Below, piece by piece: positions 18,045-26,534 of a stretch of 64,000 nt of DNA (the stretch's first letter is position 1; the number at the start of each line of letters is the position of its first letter). The stretch comes from Cumulibacter soli (GTDB lineage Bacteria; Actinomycetota; Actinomycetes; Mycobacteriales; Antricoccaceae), in assembly GCF_004382795.1 (NCBI RefSeq), contig NZ_SMSG01000004.1:403504-467503 (forward strand), written 5' to 3'. The notes below the pieces were generated by a model. That model was not told the DNA's origin. It searched no databases and saw only the letters and a list, made by a program, of their open reading frames with translations. The position numbers and the translations under genes are program-made.

Positions 18045-18620
18045 ATGAAATCTTCACCTACCCGGCGTCAGCCCATCGTCAGTTCGGCCGTCGGTCGCGA
18101 CGGATACGTTCGGGTCACCCCGACGTGGGGCGCGAGCCAGATTCATCAGATGGATGCCGGTGGTTTCGGGCGATACATCGGCTGGTTGCTCGGCGCGATG
18201 CTGACCGCGCTCACCCTCGTGCTGACCAACGACGATTTGTCGTTCTGGTTGCTGCTGGTCGGAATCATCGTGGGGTCAATCGTCGGTGCGATCATCGGCC
18301 ACGTGCTCGCACGCGCGGTGTGGCGTCTAGTCAAGAAGTCGGTCGCCGCGTCGAACCCGCGACAGGTCCGCGGCGCCGACGTCACGGTTGGTGATTGGAT
18401 GATGAGCCGCAACGACGGCACAGATCGCGCGCTACAGATTCAATCGATGCCTGAATCAACGCCCGATCCGGAGGCGGCGCTGCACGCCGAGCCGGTGCCG
18501 CACGTGCGGTTCATGACCTCCACCCGCCGCTACGTCACAGTGCCGGCTGACCAGAAACTGACGATTGTCGACCTCGCCAGCGATGTCGATGTGCCAACAA
18601 CCGCCCAGCAGGCCCCGTAG
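18045..18620 (+). CDS. Membrane protein of unknown function
   Basis: 191 residues, not recognised. A polar N-terminus of about 40 residues is followed by two hydrophobic helices (about 42-60 and 66-88) separated by a short loop, then a soluble C-terminal domain of about 100 residues. The helices carry glycines (GIIVGSIVGAIIGHVLA). The start ATG is preceded by AAGGAAAG. It is divergent from the EEP hydrolase, with the DCC protein next. Confidence 0.6.
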   Translation: MKSSPTRRQPIVSSAVGRDGYVRVTPTWGASQIHQMDAGGFGRYIGWLLGAMLTALTLVLTNDDLSFWLLLVGIIVGSIVGAIIGHVLARAVWRLVKKSVAASNPRQVRGADVTVGDWMMSRNDGTDRALQIQSMPESTPDPEAALHAEPVPHVRFMTSTRRYVTVPADQKLTIVDLASDVDVPTTAQQAP

Positions 18621-18728
18621 GGGTCCACATAACCAATACGTGGGCATGCGCGCGGAATACTCGCCGCACGAGGCCGGTGCCGGCGAGGTCACTTCGCCCA
18701 AGTGGCCGGAATGTGGAGGATGAGCAGC

Positions 18729-19097
18729 ATGCCGGTCGACCCTGGTGCCTTGAAAGGCCGACTGGTTGTCGCGTACGACGGAAAGTGCGCCGCGTGCTCG
18801 GGACTGGCGCAACACATCACGATTTACGGGCTCGATGCGATCGCCGTCGCCGAACGCGATTCCGCCGCGCTGCATGAGCACCTGCGCTCGCACGGTCTCA
18901 ATGCGCCGGGCGATAGGCCCTATATCGTGACTGCCACTGCGCCACCGGTCGTGCGTACCGGGCTACGGATGCGCCTGGCGATGGCGCGCACCCTCGGCGT
19001 ACGCCACTTTCTGATCGCGCTGCGCTTGATGGCGGCGGATGCACGCGCTACGGCACGTAGAGTTTCCGCTCACCGCGACGACGACTCACGCGACTGA
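18729..19097 (+). CDS. DUF393 / DCC-family thiol-disulfide oxidoreductase-like protein
   Basis: 122 residues. The N-terminal VVAYDGKCAACSG (about residues 11-23) is the DCC-family version of a CxxC redox motif; the family is thioredoxin-like but few members have known partners. A GGAGG site lies about 9 bases before the ATG at 18729, which makes it a better start than the ATG at 18720 that abuts the site. The C-terminal half is rich in Ala and Arg. Confidence 0.65.
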   Translation: MPVDPGALKGRLVVAYDGKCAACSGLAQHITIYGLDAIAVAERDSAALHEHLRSHGLNAPGDRPYIVTATAPPVVRTGLRMRLAMARTLGVRHFLIALRLMAADARATARRVSAHRDDDSRD

Positions 19098-19128
19098 CGA
19101 GTCCGCAACGACGCGGTGACGCGCGCCG

Positions 19129-19704
19129 CTAGTCGAGCGCGTCGTGGATTTCCAGGGTCGCGATTTTCGCCTCCCGGCGCGCTGCCTTCGCGGCATGCTT
19201 CGCCTCGCGCTTGGCGAACTTCGCCGTGCGCTTCAGGTCCCGCCGAGTCACGTCAGCCGATCGGCTCACGGTGCGCCGCGCACTCCGGGCCCGGTACAAA
19301 AGGCCCGGCTTCCCCTCGGTGTCCACGAGCGCCAGCACGAGCCCGCCGAGCAACCCGACGTTGTTGAAGAAGCCCGTCTTGTGGATCGCGCGCTGCCCCG
19401 GATCCTCGTACTCCCAGAATGAATGCGCGGCCAGCGTCGTCGGCACGAGCGCAGCTCCTAGCAAGGCCGCCGACGGCTTACGCATGATGCCCGTCGCGAG
19501 TCCCGCCCCTGCAGTAATCATCAGTGCGCCGTTGGCCTTGACCAGTAGTTCTGGATCGTCCGGGAGTCCCGCCGGTTCGGCGATTTTGTGGATGAACGGC
19601 CCGGCGACGTTCGCGAGTTTGTCGGCATTCTGCAATTGGCTGATGCCGCCAGCGATGAACGGTGCAGCGAGCATTGGCCGGGCGATGGCGCGAATGAGTC
19701 CCAT
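19129..19704 (-). CDS. DoxX-family membrane protein with basic tail
   Basis: 191 residues. A four-helix DoxX-like domain occupies about residues 1-130 (LAAPFIAGGISQLQNADKL at the start and FFNNVGLLGGLVLALVDTEG late). After it comes an unusual 55-residue tail dense in Arg, Lys and Ala, probably cytoplasmic and helical. DoxX proteins in mycobacteria join membrane redox complexes, but no partner is nearby. An AGGAGA ribosome site precedes the ATG. Confidence 0.75.
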   Translation of the reverse strand: MGLIRAIARPMLAAPFIAGGISQLQNADKLANVAGPFIHKIAEPAGLPDDPELLVKANGALMITAGAGLATGIMRKPSAALLGAALVPTTLAAHSFWEYEDPGQRAIHKTGFFNNVGLLGGLVLALVDTEGKPGLLYRARSARRTVSRSADVTRRDLKRTAKFAKREAKHAAKAARREAKIATLEIHDALD

Positions 19705-19796
19705 GTCTCCTCCGAGTGGGCCAGTAGTTCCTACCGCAATATAGCGGGCTTCCCATTATGAGCGACGTATCGAGAACGCCGCTGGCGACGCACTCG

Positions 19797-20663
19797 CTAG
19801 TCGCCGAATGATGGCAGCCCACCGACGTCGGTCATCGTCATCTCGAAGTTCGCCATCAACTCGACCAAGAGCCCGGTCTCGGTGACCAGCCGGGGTGAGC
19901 ATGAATCCTTCACCGGGTCGCAGTCGTCGAGGACTTGCTGCGACTCCGCAGTCAGCGGCATTTCCGCCGCTTCAAGGAACTCCGGCACGTTCTCGAAGAA
20001 GTTGTTGTCGGTAGTGACGTACACCTGGGCAGCCATATGCGGTGGACCAGAACTGCCCACCGAACCCATCTGGACGTCCGCGAGAGCGCCGTCGCACATG
20101 ACCGAGTCCCCGTTCGAATCGCAGGCGAGGTCCGCGTTCTTCTCCAACGCGGCAGCGGTCGCTTCAACCTCGAGCGTTGGCAGTTCCGGGAACGGCTCCT
20201 CGACGAGCGCCTCGTCAGCGGCGATCACGATATGGTCCGGTCCACCCTTGATCGCCGCCCCGTCGTACGCCGTGATCTGCTCGCTGTTGATCAACTCCGC
20301 GGGGTCGCCTTCGACGTCGGCGAGGAGCGTTTGCTGCAGCGCGACGGTGAGTTCGTTCAGCGTCTTATCGGTGTCGTTGGCGACAAAGAGCCGCTCGGGA
20401 GCGCCGTCCTCGCCGTAGAAGACGTACAGATGCGGCGTGTGGCTATTGTCGGACAGGCACGTAGTGAAGTTCAGCGCGTCGGTCTCGACGTCGACGCAGT
20501 CCAGCCGGTCGCCGGCGGCCTCTTGTACGAAGGCGTCTACTGCTTCGGCCGAGAAATCGAACGCGGGCAGCGCAGGTTCGTCGTTCTTCTCCGGTTCGTC
20601 GTCCGAGCAGCCGCTCGCGAGAAGCACCGCAGCTCCGAACATAGCCGTCAGAATTCGTCGCAC
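19797..20663 (-). CDS. Lipoprotein of unknown function
   Basis: About 288 residues. The signal peptide starts with VRRILTAMFGAAVLLASGC, giving a lipobox with Cys near residue 19, and is followed by an acidic linker. The mature part has several cysteines and many acidic residues. GTG at 20663 is preferred because GAAGGGCGGG lies just upstream; an in-frame ATG at 20684 overlaps that site. The product is expected on the outer face of the membrane. Confidence 0.65.
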   Translation of the reverse strand: MRRILTAMFGAAVLLASGCSDDEPEKNDEPALPAFDFSAEAVDAFVQEAAGDRLDCVDVETDALNFTTCLSDNSHTPHLYVFYGEDGAPERLFVANDTDKTLNELTVALQQTLLADVEGDPAELINSEQITAYDGAAIKGGPDHIVIAADEALVEEPFPELPTLEVEATAAALEKNADLACDSNGDSVMCDGALADVQMGSVGSSGPPHMAAQVYVTTDNNFFENVPEFLEAAEMPLTAESQQVLDDCDPVKDSCSPRLVTETGLLVELMANFEMTMTDVGGLPSFGD

Positions 20664-20781
20664 CAGCCCGCCCTTCGTCAGCAAGATAACGCGGCGACCC
20701 TACCAACCGCTGAGTTGGTTTCGGTGAGTTTTCAACCCGCCTGGCTCGAGTTCACCGCGCGGCTATGCAGTGTTCAGGGCG

Positions 20782-20811
20782 GTCGCCGTGCGAGCCGTCG
20801 CCGTGCGAGCC
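20782..20811. repeat. Two 15-bp tandem units
   Basis: GCCGTGCGAGCCGTC occurs twice in a row just before the shared tRNA-Ser trailer segment at 20811-20849. Confidence 0.6.
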
Positions 20812-20849
20812 GTCGCAGCTCGTCCCTCACCGCTCCTCCCAAATCCCGC
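20811..20849 (-). repeat. 39-bp tRNA-Ser trailer segment, copy 1
   Basis: Matches 26476-26514 at 37 of 39 positions. On the minus strand it contains a weak hairpin with loop TGAGGGACGAG, like the loop of the adjacent terminator. Confidence 0.8.
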
Positions 20850-20858
20850 AGCGTCGAT

Positions 20859-20907
20859 AATGAAAATGGCAGGCCCCCTCGTACCTCAGGGACCTGCCAT
20901 TTTCATT
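20859..20907 (-). terminator. Terminator hairpin after tRNA-Ser(CGA)
   Basis: Perfect 15-bp stem (20859-20873 with 20893-20907), starting two bases after the tRNA. The loop contains CCCTGAGGTACGAGGGG, of which TGAGGTACGA is also the loop of the terminator after tRNA-Ser(TGA). Confidence 0.85.
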
Positions 20908-20909
20908 GG

Positions 20910-20993
20910 CGGTGGCGGTGGGATTTGAACCCACGGAGGGGTTGCCTCACACGATTTCGAGTCGTGCTCCTTCGGCCGCTCGGACACGCCACC
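20910..20993 (-). tRNA. tRNA-Ser, anticodon CGA
   Basis: A full cloverleaf is readable: acceptor stem GGTGGCG/CGCCACC, anticodon stem-loop CACGA-CTCGAAA-TCGTG, long variable arm, T arm GTGGG-TTCAAAT-CCCAC, discriminator G. CCA is not encoded. It reads UCG codons. Confidence 0.97.
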
Positions 20994-21049
20994 GCTAAAC
21001 AGGGTACGGCATTCTGAACGCTAGGTGAGCGCGGGGGTAAATCCCGAAA

Positions 21050-21532
21050 TCAGGCCTCTGAGCAGGGGCGGCGTACGGCGAAAAAGGATCGCATCAACTG
21101 CGCGCACTCGTCGGCCACGGGGTCCGAAAGGTCCCAGGGACCCAACACTTCGGGCCGGTGATTGAGCCGCGCATCACGTACGACGTCCCACAGCGAGACC
21201 ACTGCGCCGGTCTTAGGTTCGGTCGCCCCGAACACAATCCGCTCCACCCGCGATAGCACTGCCGCACCCGCGCACATCGTGCACGGTTCGATCGTCACCA
21301 CGAGCGTGTGCCCGCTCAACCGCCATTGGCCCTGCGCCGCCGCAGCCTCGCGTAGCGCAAGCATTTCGGCATGGGCGGTCGGATCGGCGTCCCGCTCCCG
21401 GCTGTTGTGTCCGCGCCCAACAACCCGCCCGGACGCATCGAGTACGACGGCACCGATCGGGATGTCGCCATGCTCGAGCGCGTGCTGCGCCTCGATCACC
21501 GCGAGCCGCATCTGTTCGTCGTACCCCAACAT
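21050..21532 (-). CDS. tadA: tRNA-specific adenosine deaminase
   Basis: Converts A34 to inosine in tRNA-Arg(ACG), a gene for which is at 25183. The protein has 160 residues. Zinc ligands and catalytic Glu are visible as H54-A-E56 and P-C84-T-M-C87. The ATG is 6 bases behind TACGGT (21539-21544) with no ribosome site, so it is probably leaderless. It is divergent from tyrA and follows the usual actinobacterial placement near tRNA-Ser. Confidence 0.95.
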   Translation of the reverse strand: MLGYDEQMRLAVIEAQHALEHGDIPIGAVVLDASGRVVGRGHNSRERDADPTAHAEMLALREAAAAQGQWRLSGHTLVVTIEPCTMCAGAAVLSRVERIVFGATEPKTGAVVSLWDVVRDARLNHRPEVLGPWDLSDPVADECAQLMRSFFAVRRPCSEA

Positions 21533-21538
21533 GCTTCA

Positions 21539-21544
21539 ACCGTA
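21539..21544 (-). promoter_or_regulatory. -10 box for leaderless tadA
   Basis: TACGGT on the minus strand, 6 bases before the ATG at 21532. Confidence 0.45.
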
Positions 21545-21583
21545 CGGCGCACCCAGCAGGCAACAACGCAACGACCCCATCCG

Positions 21584-21589
21584 TAGGCT
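21584..21589 (+). promoter_or_regulatory. -10 box for leaderless tyrA
   Basis: TAGGCT is 7 bases before the ATG at 21597; the gene has no ribosome site. Confidence 0.5.
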
Positions 21590-21596
21590 GAGACGC

Positions 21597-22574
21597 ATGG
21601 GCACTCAGCAAAGCCAGGTCGTCGGCATTATCGGTCTCGGCCTGATCGGCGGCTCGTTGGCGCTTCGGCTGTGCGAAACTGGTGTAATTGTCCGGGCCCA
21701 CGACGTCAGCGCCGACACCTTGCAGATGGCAGCAGCGCATGGCATCGAGGCGTATGACGACCTGGATGTGATGCTCCGAGAGCTCCCTGCGAGCGCCGTA
21801 CTTTTCATCGCCACTCCGCTACCGCAGGCGATTGAACTAATGCCGCGCATTGCGGCGCACACCACCGAGCTGACGGTCTCGGACGTCGTCTCGGTCAAGG
21901 GCGCCGTACTCGAGGCCGCCCGTGAGGCCGGGCTGGCGGACCGGTATGTCGGCGCACACCCGATGGCGGGCACGGCGCAATCTGGATTCGCCGCGGCTTC
22001 CTCGGACCTACTCGCCCATGCGACTTGGGTCGTCACTCTCGAAGAGCAGACCGACCTCTCCCGCTGGCTGGCGGTATGCGATCTGGCGCTCAGTGCGGAT
22101 GGACGCGTCGTACCCGCTGACGCCGAATGGCACGATCACGCGACCGCGTGGATCAGCCACCTACCGCATGTTCTCGCCGAGGTACTCAGCGCGAACGTCG
22201 TACCTCGCAGCCTGGCCGGCGCCCTCGGCGCCGGTTCTTACCGCGACGCGACCCGGGTCGCGCAGACCAGGCCGGAACTGGTCGAGGCAATGTTGGTGGG
22301 CAACCGAAAGATGCTCACTGAAGTGCTCGAAGGCTTTCTGGATCAGTTGGAACAAGCCACGATCGCCGTGCGCGACGGCGACGTCGCCTCATTCGTCGAC
22401 TGGGGCCACCGGCACCGCGTGGAATGGGATGCGCGCCGCGACGACCAGACCGATGCCACGCACACGGAGGTCTCGACGTCGGTTCCCGATCTCGCCGCAC
22501 GGTTACTCGACCTCGGCATGTCCGGCGGGCGCGTCATCGCGCACGATGGCGCGACACTTACGTTTGCGCAATAG
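21597..22574 (+). CDS. tyrA: Prephenate dehydrogenase
   Basis: NAD(P)-dependent oxidative decarboxylation of prephenate to 4-hydroxyphenylpyruvate in tyrosine synthesis. The 325-residue protein has the dinucleotide-binding motif GIIGLGLIGGSLAL (about 10-23) and the conserved AHPMAGTAQSGF with the active-site His. No ACT domain is obvious at the C-terminus. The start at 21597 gives the family N-terminus and fits the leaderless promoter; the frame upstream overlaps tadA. The competing branch enzyme PheA is encoded at 41225. Confidence 0.93.
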   Translation: MGTQQSQVVGIIGLGLIGGSLALRLCETGVIVRAHDVSADTLQMAAAHGIEAYDDLDVMLRELPASAVLFIATPLPQAIELMPRIAAHTTELTVSDVVSVKGAVLEAAREAGLADRYVGAHPMAGTAQSGFAAASSDLLAHATWVVTLEEQTDLSRWLAVCDLALSADGRVVPADAEWHDHATAWISHLPHVLAEVLSANVVPRSLAGALGAGSYRDATRVAQTRPELVEAMLVGNRKMLTEVLEGFLDQLEQATIAVRDGDVASFVDWGHRHRVEWDARRDDQTDATHTEVSTSVPDLAARLLDLGMSGGRVIAHDGATLTFAQ

Positions 22575-22759
22575 CCACTCCCGACGCGCTAGAACCGAGC
22601 AGTGACGCCCGATTTGGGCACCCAACCGAAAGCAAAATGCTGTCGCGCGCCTGTGAAGATTTCCCACGCCAACGGTCGTCGATCGGTTATAACTGGCGCG
22701 ACGGGGAGTTACACCCGACTCCCTCGGGGGTTCGTCCCTGGTCACTGGGAAGTGCCCCT

Positions 22760-22775
22760 CGCCGGGAACCCGGCG
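22760..22775 (+). promoter_or_regulatory. Leader hairpin upstream of aquaporin
   Basis: CGCCGGG/CCCGGCG with a 2-base loop, 28 bases before the aquaporin ATG. A TATAAC box near 22689 would give a leader of about 110 bases with several GC stems. No known riboswitch is recognised. Confidence 0.35.
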
Positions 22776-22803
22776 AAGTCGCACACGCCAGAAAGGCAAC
22801 CAC

Positions 22804-23529
22804 ATGACCGCGACCAAAAAGTATCTCGCCGAACTCGTCGGCACAATGATTCTGGTCATCGGCGGCGTCGGCACGGCCGTCATCGCTGGAGAACACGTCG
22901 GATTCTTGGGCGTAGCCCTCGCGTTCGGACTCACCCTGCTGTTCCTCGTCTACGCCATCGGCCCGATCTCGGGCTGCCACGTCAATCCGGCGGTCACCGT
23001 CGGACTACTCGTCACCGGCAAGATCTCCCCCAAGGACGCCGGCGGTTACATCGTTTCGCAACTGATCGGCGGCATCATCGGCGGCGCGATCGTCTTCGGA
23101 ATCGCAAACGGCCGTCCCGGCTACAGCGTCGAAACCAACGGAATGGGCGCGAACGGCTGGGACGCCGGTAGCCCCGACGGTTACGGACTCGGTGCGGCCT
23201 TCGCAGCCGAAATCGTCCTCACCTTCCTGCTGGTGTTCGTCGTCCTCGCAGCCACCGACAGGATCGGCACCGCGGCAGCCGCGGGCATCGCGATCGGCTT
23301 CACCCTCGCGGTCATCCACCTGATCGGCATCCCGATCACCAACACGTCGGTCAACCCGGCGCGTTCCCTAGGCTCTGCGGTGTTCGCCGGCGGCGATGCG
23401 CTTGGCCAACTGTGGCTGTTTATCGTCGCACCGGTGATCGGCGGAGCCATCGGAGCTGTCGTGTACAAGGCTCTGTTCGGTTCCGACTCCCCGGAGAAGG
23501 AAGCGGACTACCCCACATCGACACCTTGA
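22804..23529 (+). CDS. Aquaporin (AqpZ-like)
   Basis: Six-helix MIP-family channel of 241 residues. Both NPA boxes are present (61-63 in HVNPAVT, 184-186 in SVNPARS). H172 and R187 match the narrow selectivity filter of water-specific AqpZ rather than glycerol facilitators. The ATG follows an AGAAAGG ribosome site. It stands alone, with its own terminator downstream and a structured leader upstream. Confidence 0.92.
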   Translation: MTATKKYLAELVGTMILVIGGVGTAVIAGEHVGFLGVALAFGLTLLFLVYAIGPISGCHVNPAVTVGLLVTGKISPKDAGGYIVSQLIGGIIGGAIVFGIANGRPGYSVETNGMGANGWDAGSPDGYGLGAAFAAEIVLTFLLVFVVLAATDRIGTAAAAGIAIGFTLAVIHLIGIPITNTSVNPARSLGSAVFAGGDALGQLWLFIVAPVIGGAIGAVVYKALFGSDSPEKEADYPTSTP

Positions 23530-23535
23530 TCGAAG

Positions 23536-23568
23536 CGGCACCCGTTCGGCTTCGGTCGGCGGGTGCCG
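23536..23568 (+). terminator. Terminator after aquaporin gene
   Basis: 9-bp stem CGGCACCCG/CGGGTGCCG followed by TTGTCATTT. Confidence 0.7.
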
Positions 23569-23602
23569 TTGTCATTTCGGGCTCCGCGGCCTCACCTGCA
23601 GG

Positions 23603-24319
23603 TCAGTCGCCGCAGTTCGCCACGAACGCATCCAGACCTTCCTGTAGCGCCGTCGGATTCATCTGGCTTACCGCTCCAACAATCGCGACACCGTCCTTGG
23701 TCTGCGGATCGTCGCCGGGGTACCCGATCATGGCACCGACAAGCGCACCGACACTCGCGGCTTCGTGCCACGCGGGCTCGTCACCGATCTTGCCCCAGGT
23801 TTCGACATCGCCGCGTTCATCCACCACGTAGCCCGCCAACTCACACGCATACGCCATCCGCCCGGTCTCTGACACGTCCGCATCGTCGGCCGCGGGCGCA
23901 GTTTCGCAGCTCGTCACCAACGCCGCGAACTCGGACGCCATGAGATCCTGATCGGCCGTCATCAACGACTTGAACACCTCGGCGGCGTGCTCTGACAGCT
24001 CCGGGTAATCCGGCAACGTGTACGCGGCGCTGCCGCCCAACAGACTCGCCGCGGCACTCAACTCGAGCACTCCCTCGTCAGCGTCCTGCCCCACGAATGT
24101 GCTCCAGGTCGACGGGTCGCCTTCAATTCCTTGCACAAGGGCGCAGGCGTACGCCACTTGGCCGGTCGGGCTGACGTCTGATTCGGCTGACGGGGCCGAA
24201 CTAGTCTCCTCCGGGGTGGGCACGTCGTCGCTTGCGGAATCGCATCCGGCGAGCGTGGCCAGTAGCGCAACGATGCTCGCCGCCGCGACACGATTCTTAT
24301 GACTACTCATGCGGAACAT
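23603..24319 (-). CDS. Lipoprotein with two repeated domains
   Basis: 238 residues, function unknown. The lipobox is LATLAGC. The mature protein has two related halves of about 85-90 residues. Each begins with (S)xTGxxAYAC and ends in a short Cys-containing segment (LVTSCE and FVANCG), so the halves may each hold a disulfide. The ATG at 24319 is 5 bases from GAGGA, making it a better start than 24340 or 24310. It converges with the aquaporin gene. Confidence 0.65.
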   Translation of the reverse strand: MFRMSSHKNRVAAASIVALLATLAGCDSASDDVPTPEETSSAPSAESDVSPTGQVAYACALVQGIEGDPSTWSTFVGQDADEGVLELSAAASLLGGSAAYTLPDYPELSEHAAEVFKSLMTADQDLMASEFAALVTSCETAPAADDADVSETGRMAYACELAGYVVDERGDVETWGKIGDEPAWHEAASVGALVGAMIGYPGDDPQTKDGVAIVGAVSQMNPTALQEGLDAFVANCGD

Positions 24320-24475
24320 CCAGGTCCTCTGATTGCGCAATCTTCAGCGGTAGGAGCGATAAAGGCTGCCAACCGTTCCGACTCCCACCTCATCACACCA
24401 CGCGCTCTCAGCAATCAGGACCGGCTCCTTCACCGATCACACCGCCCGGGTAGGGATGCCTAACCTGAGTCGGCG

Positions 24476-24481
24476 TACTCT
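24476..24481 (+). promoter_or_regulatory. -10 box for leaderless 52-residue gene
   Basis: TACTCT lies 6 bases before the GTG at 24488. Confidence 0.45.
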
Positions 24482-24487
24482 AGCCCG

Positions 24488-24646
24488 GTGGGATCGAAGA
24501 AGCACTCGAAGAAGCAGCGAATGCCGAAGAGCAAATGCTGCGTCTCCTCGACGCGCTGCAAGCGCTGCCCGATCCGCATGCTCAAAGAGGGGACACTGCC
24601 CGAGGGGTACGCGGTGAAACGACGTCGCCTCGTCAAGGTCGCTTAA
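24488..24646 (+). CDS. Small basic four-cysteine protein
   Basis: 52 residues. The N-terminus is Lys/Arg/Ser-rich, followed by four cysteines at 17, 18, 24 and 27 (CC-x5-C-x2-C), which would suit a small zinc site, and a basic C-terminus. Short proteins of this kind are seen across actinobacteria next to housekeeping genes, but no function is known to me. GTG is 6 bases behind TACTCT. The codons are GC-rich at third positions like the neighbours, and the frame is open with no overlap, which supports a real gene. Confidence 0.65.
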   Translation: MGSKKHSKKQRMPKSKCCVSSTRCKRCPIRMLKEGTLPEGYAVKRRRLVKVA

Positions 24647-25131
24647 GTCAGGGCGCCTAAGTCGAGGGCGCCAAAACAGAGTTCCGCTAAGCGCCCCCAC
24701 ACCGTTGGTCGATCCGGCCCGAGTTGATCGACCCGATCCGAGCTGATCGACCCCGCGCGGGCTCGTCGATGCTGGTCGGCGAACTCAGCCGAATTCAGCG
24801 CAACATCTGCCAACTGGCCAAACTCTCACCACCTGGGCAGTGCCGCGAACGACCCACGTGTCAATTCCGCGCCTGCGGGCCGAACCCGCGCTAAACAGCC
24901 CGCCATCCCGGCCGAACCCACGCTAAAAACGCAGTGCAGGAGGCGGGGCATCGCACATACATCGATGCCGGCCCGCTCAGACTGCGTCTTTTGCAAGCGC
25001 ATGCGCACTCACGACGCAACTTTCGTCTGTAATGGCGAAACGGGTTTTGGCCAGCACGCCGACAGCCATACACATATTTTGTCCATTAACCCGGCGAAAC
25101 GGCGCCTAAATCGGCTGGGACGAACGCAAAA
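24647..25131. other. Non-coding stretch with short repeats
   Basis: No credible gene. It holds doubled motifs: TAAGTC(G)AGGGCGCC near 24643 and 24657, GAGyTGATCGACCC near 24731 and 24750, and GCCGAACCCrCGCTAAA near 24879 and 24911. The last of these runs into copy C of the 75-bp element. Confidence 0.6.
24921..24995. repeat. 75-bp dispersed palindromic element, copy C
   Basis: Same length and layout as copies at 6427 and 39612: outer arms around AACGCAGT/ACTGCGT and an inner GGCATCG/CGATGCC hairpin. It is the most diverged of the three. Confidence 0.7.
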
Positions 25132-25166
25132 CACGAGGGCCCACGCCATCGCGCGGGCCCCTCGTG
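25132..25166 (-). terminator. Terminator after tRNA-Arg
   Basis: On the minus strand a GC-rich stem CACGAGGGGCCC/GGGCCCTCGTG (one bulge) is followed by TTTTGCG. Confidence 0.75.
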
Positions 25167-25182
25167 GACTGTCTCACCAGTG

Positions 25183-25256
<74 letters not shown>

Positions 25257-25346
25257 ATTCGCAAGTCTCCTCGCGAAGTGCGTTATCCAGTATCGCATAA
25301 CAACCACACGCCTCGGGCGGGAGGTGGTACACCACACATGACGCAG

Positions 25347-25432
25347 CGGAGGATGCGGGATTTGAACCCGCGAGGGGCGTAACCCCAACCGCATTAGCAG
25401 TGCGGCGCCATAGGCCTCTAGGCGAATCCTCC
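25347..25432 (-). tRNA. tRNA-Ser, anticodon GCT
   Basis: Acceptor GGAGGAT/ATCCTCC, anticodon arm CCGCA-CTGCTAA-TGCGG, long variable arm, T loop TTCAAAT, discriminator G. It reads AGC/AGU. Confidence 0.97.
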
Positions 25433-25503
25433 TGATGCCGACGCCCAAAGAGCGCCCGCGACGATCAAGGGTACAGGGCCGAAGTTGGCGGGTGCAAAGC
25501 AGA

Positions 25504-26295
25504 TCAGAAGAACAGTTGGTAACCGACGAATGCGCCGATGTCCAACAACCAATGCGCGACGATCAACGGCATCACGCGCCCCTTCTTGTGGAACCACCAG
25601 GCGAACACGACGCCCATCACGACGTTCCCGATGAAGCCGCCGAACCCCTGGTAGAGGTGATATGAGCCGCGCAGTAGCGCCGAGGCCGCAATCACCATCC
25701 AGAGTCGGACCTTCAGTTGCTTGAGGCGGGTCATCAGGAACCCGACAACGATGACTTCTTCGAGCACCGAGTTCTGCAGCGCGGCGAGGATCAAGACCGG
25801 GATGGTCCACCAATGTGCGTCCAGCCCGCTGGCGGCGACGGTGGTGTTGAAACCCAGATAGTTCGCCAGGAAGTAGAACCCAAGCCCCGGAATGCCGATT
25901 ACCGCCGCGAGCGCCGCACCCCAGCCAAGGTCGGCGGCAGCCCTCCGGCCGGAGCGCACCGACATTCCCAGCCGGTCCAGCACCGGCAGTCGGTCGCGCG
26001 ACAGTAGATACAGGACGAGCGCGACCGGGATCAGCGCGAAGAAGATCCCGGCGAGCTGATAGGTCAGATCGAGTAGCGGACGCGCTGACTGCGATGCGTT
26101 CAACGTGGTCGTCTGGTCAGCGAGTCGCGTCGGCGCGGTCAGTTTCGCCGTGATACTGATGATGGAGTAGATCGCAGACTGCCCCAGGGACAATCCCAGC
26201 AAGATCCAGATCTCGCGCCGGTAGTCACGGCGCTGCTTGAGGGTCACCGCTTCGTCGTTCGCCCCGGCGTACGCCGCGTGCTGCGCCTCACTCAC
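25504..26295 (-). CDS. CPBP-family intramembrane metalloprotease (CAAX/Abi type)
   Basis: 263 residues with about seven membrane helices. Seen: the paired glutamates in VLEEVIVVGFLMTR, the following segment with His in LLRGSYHLYQGFGG, and a late His in PLIVAHWLLD. These are the motif-1, -2 and -3 positions of CPBP proteases. Substrates are unknown; relatives process prenylated peptides or confer bacteriocin immunity. The GTG start begins a soluble Gln/Arg-rich N-terminus of about 30 residues. It lies between two tRNA-Ser genes. Confidence 0.8.
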   Translation of the reverse strand: MSEAQHAAYAGANDEAVTLKQRRDYRREIWILLGLSLGQSAIYSIISITAKLTAPTRLADQTTTLNASQSARPLLDLTYQLAGIFFALIPVALVLYLLSRDRLPVLDRLGMSVRSGRRAAADLGWGAALAAVIGIPGLGFYFLANYLGFNTTVAASGLDAHWWTIPVLILAALQNSVLEEVIVVGFLMTRLKQLKVRLWMVIAASALLRGSYHLYQGFGGFIGNVVMGVVFAWWFHKKGRVMPLIVAHWLLDIGAFVGYQLFF

Positions 26296-26441
26296 CTGGC
26301 TGATTCTGCCCGGTACGCCGACCGGCGGCCATCCGCGGGTCCGCCAACAACAACGTGCGGCGGTGACAGCTTGGTCAGATCGTCTTCATCCACCCGTAAC
26401 CGGCGAGCCGCCCGACCCGGGGTTGTGCGAGCCACGACTGC

Positions 26442-26466
26442 CCCGCTCAACCAAACAAATGGTGGG
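26442..26466. repeat. 25-bp direct repeat, copy 1
   Basis: CCCGCTCAACCAAACAAATG plus GTGGG, identical to 26510-26534 and 68 bases away. It shows that the terminator region after tRNA-Ser(TGA) was duplicated in tandem. Confidence 0.85.
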
Positions 26467-26475
26467 TGTGGGAAC

Positions 26476-26514
26476 CGTCGCGGCTCGTACCTCACCGCTC
26501 CTCCCAAATCCCGC
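26476..26514 (-). repeat. 39-bp tRNA-Ser trailer segment, copy 2
   Basis: 37 of 39 positions match 20811-20849. On the minus strand it can fold GCGG-TGAGGTACGAG-CCGC. Confidence 0.8.
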
Positions 26515-26534
26515 TCAACCAAACAAATGGTGGG
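26510..26534. repeat. 25-bp direct repeat, copy 2
   Basis: Identical to 26442-26466; its last 10 bases form one arm of the tRNA-Ser(TGA) terminator. Confidence 0.85.

Noticed and set aside
19935..21017. 360-codon plus-strand frame
   Set aside because: Runs antisense through a lipoprotein gene, two repeats and a tRNA gene.
24647..25131. Signal recognition particle RNA or another known small RNA near the tRNA genes
   Set aside because: Looked for the conserved SRP core (GGAAGCAGC type) and did not find it.
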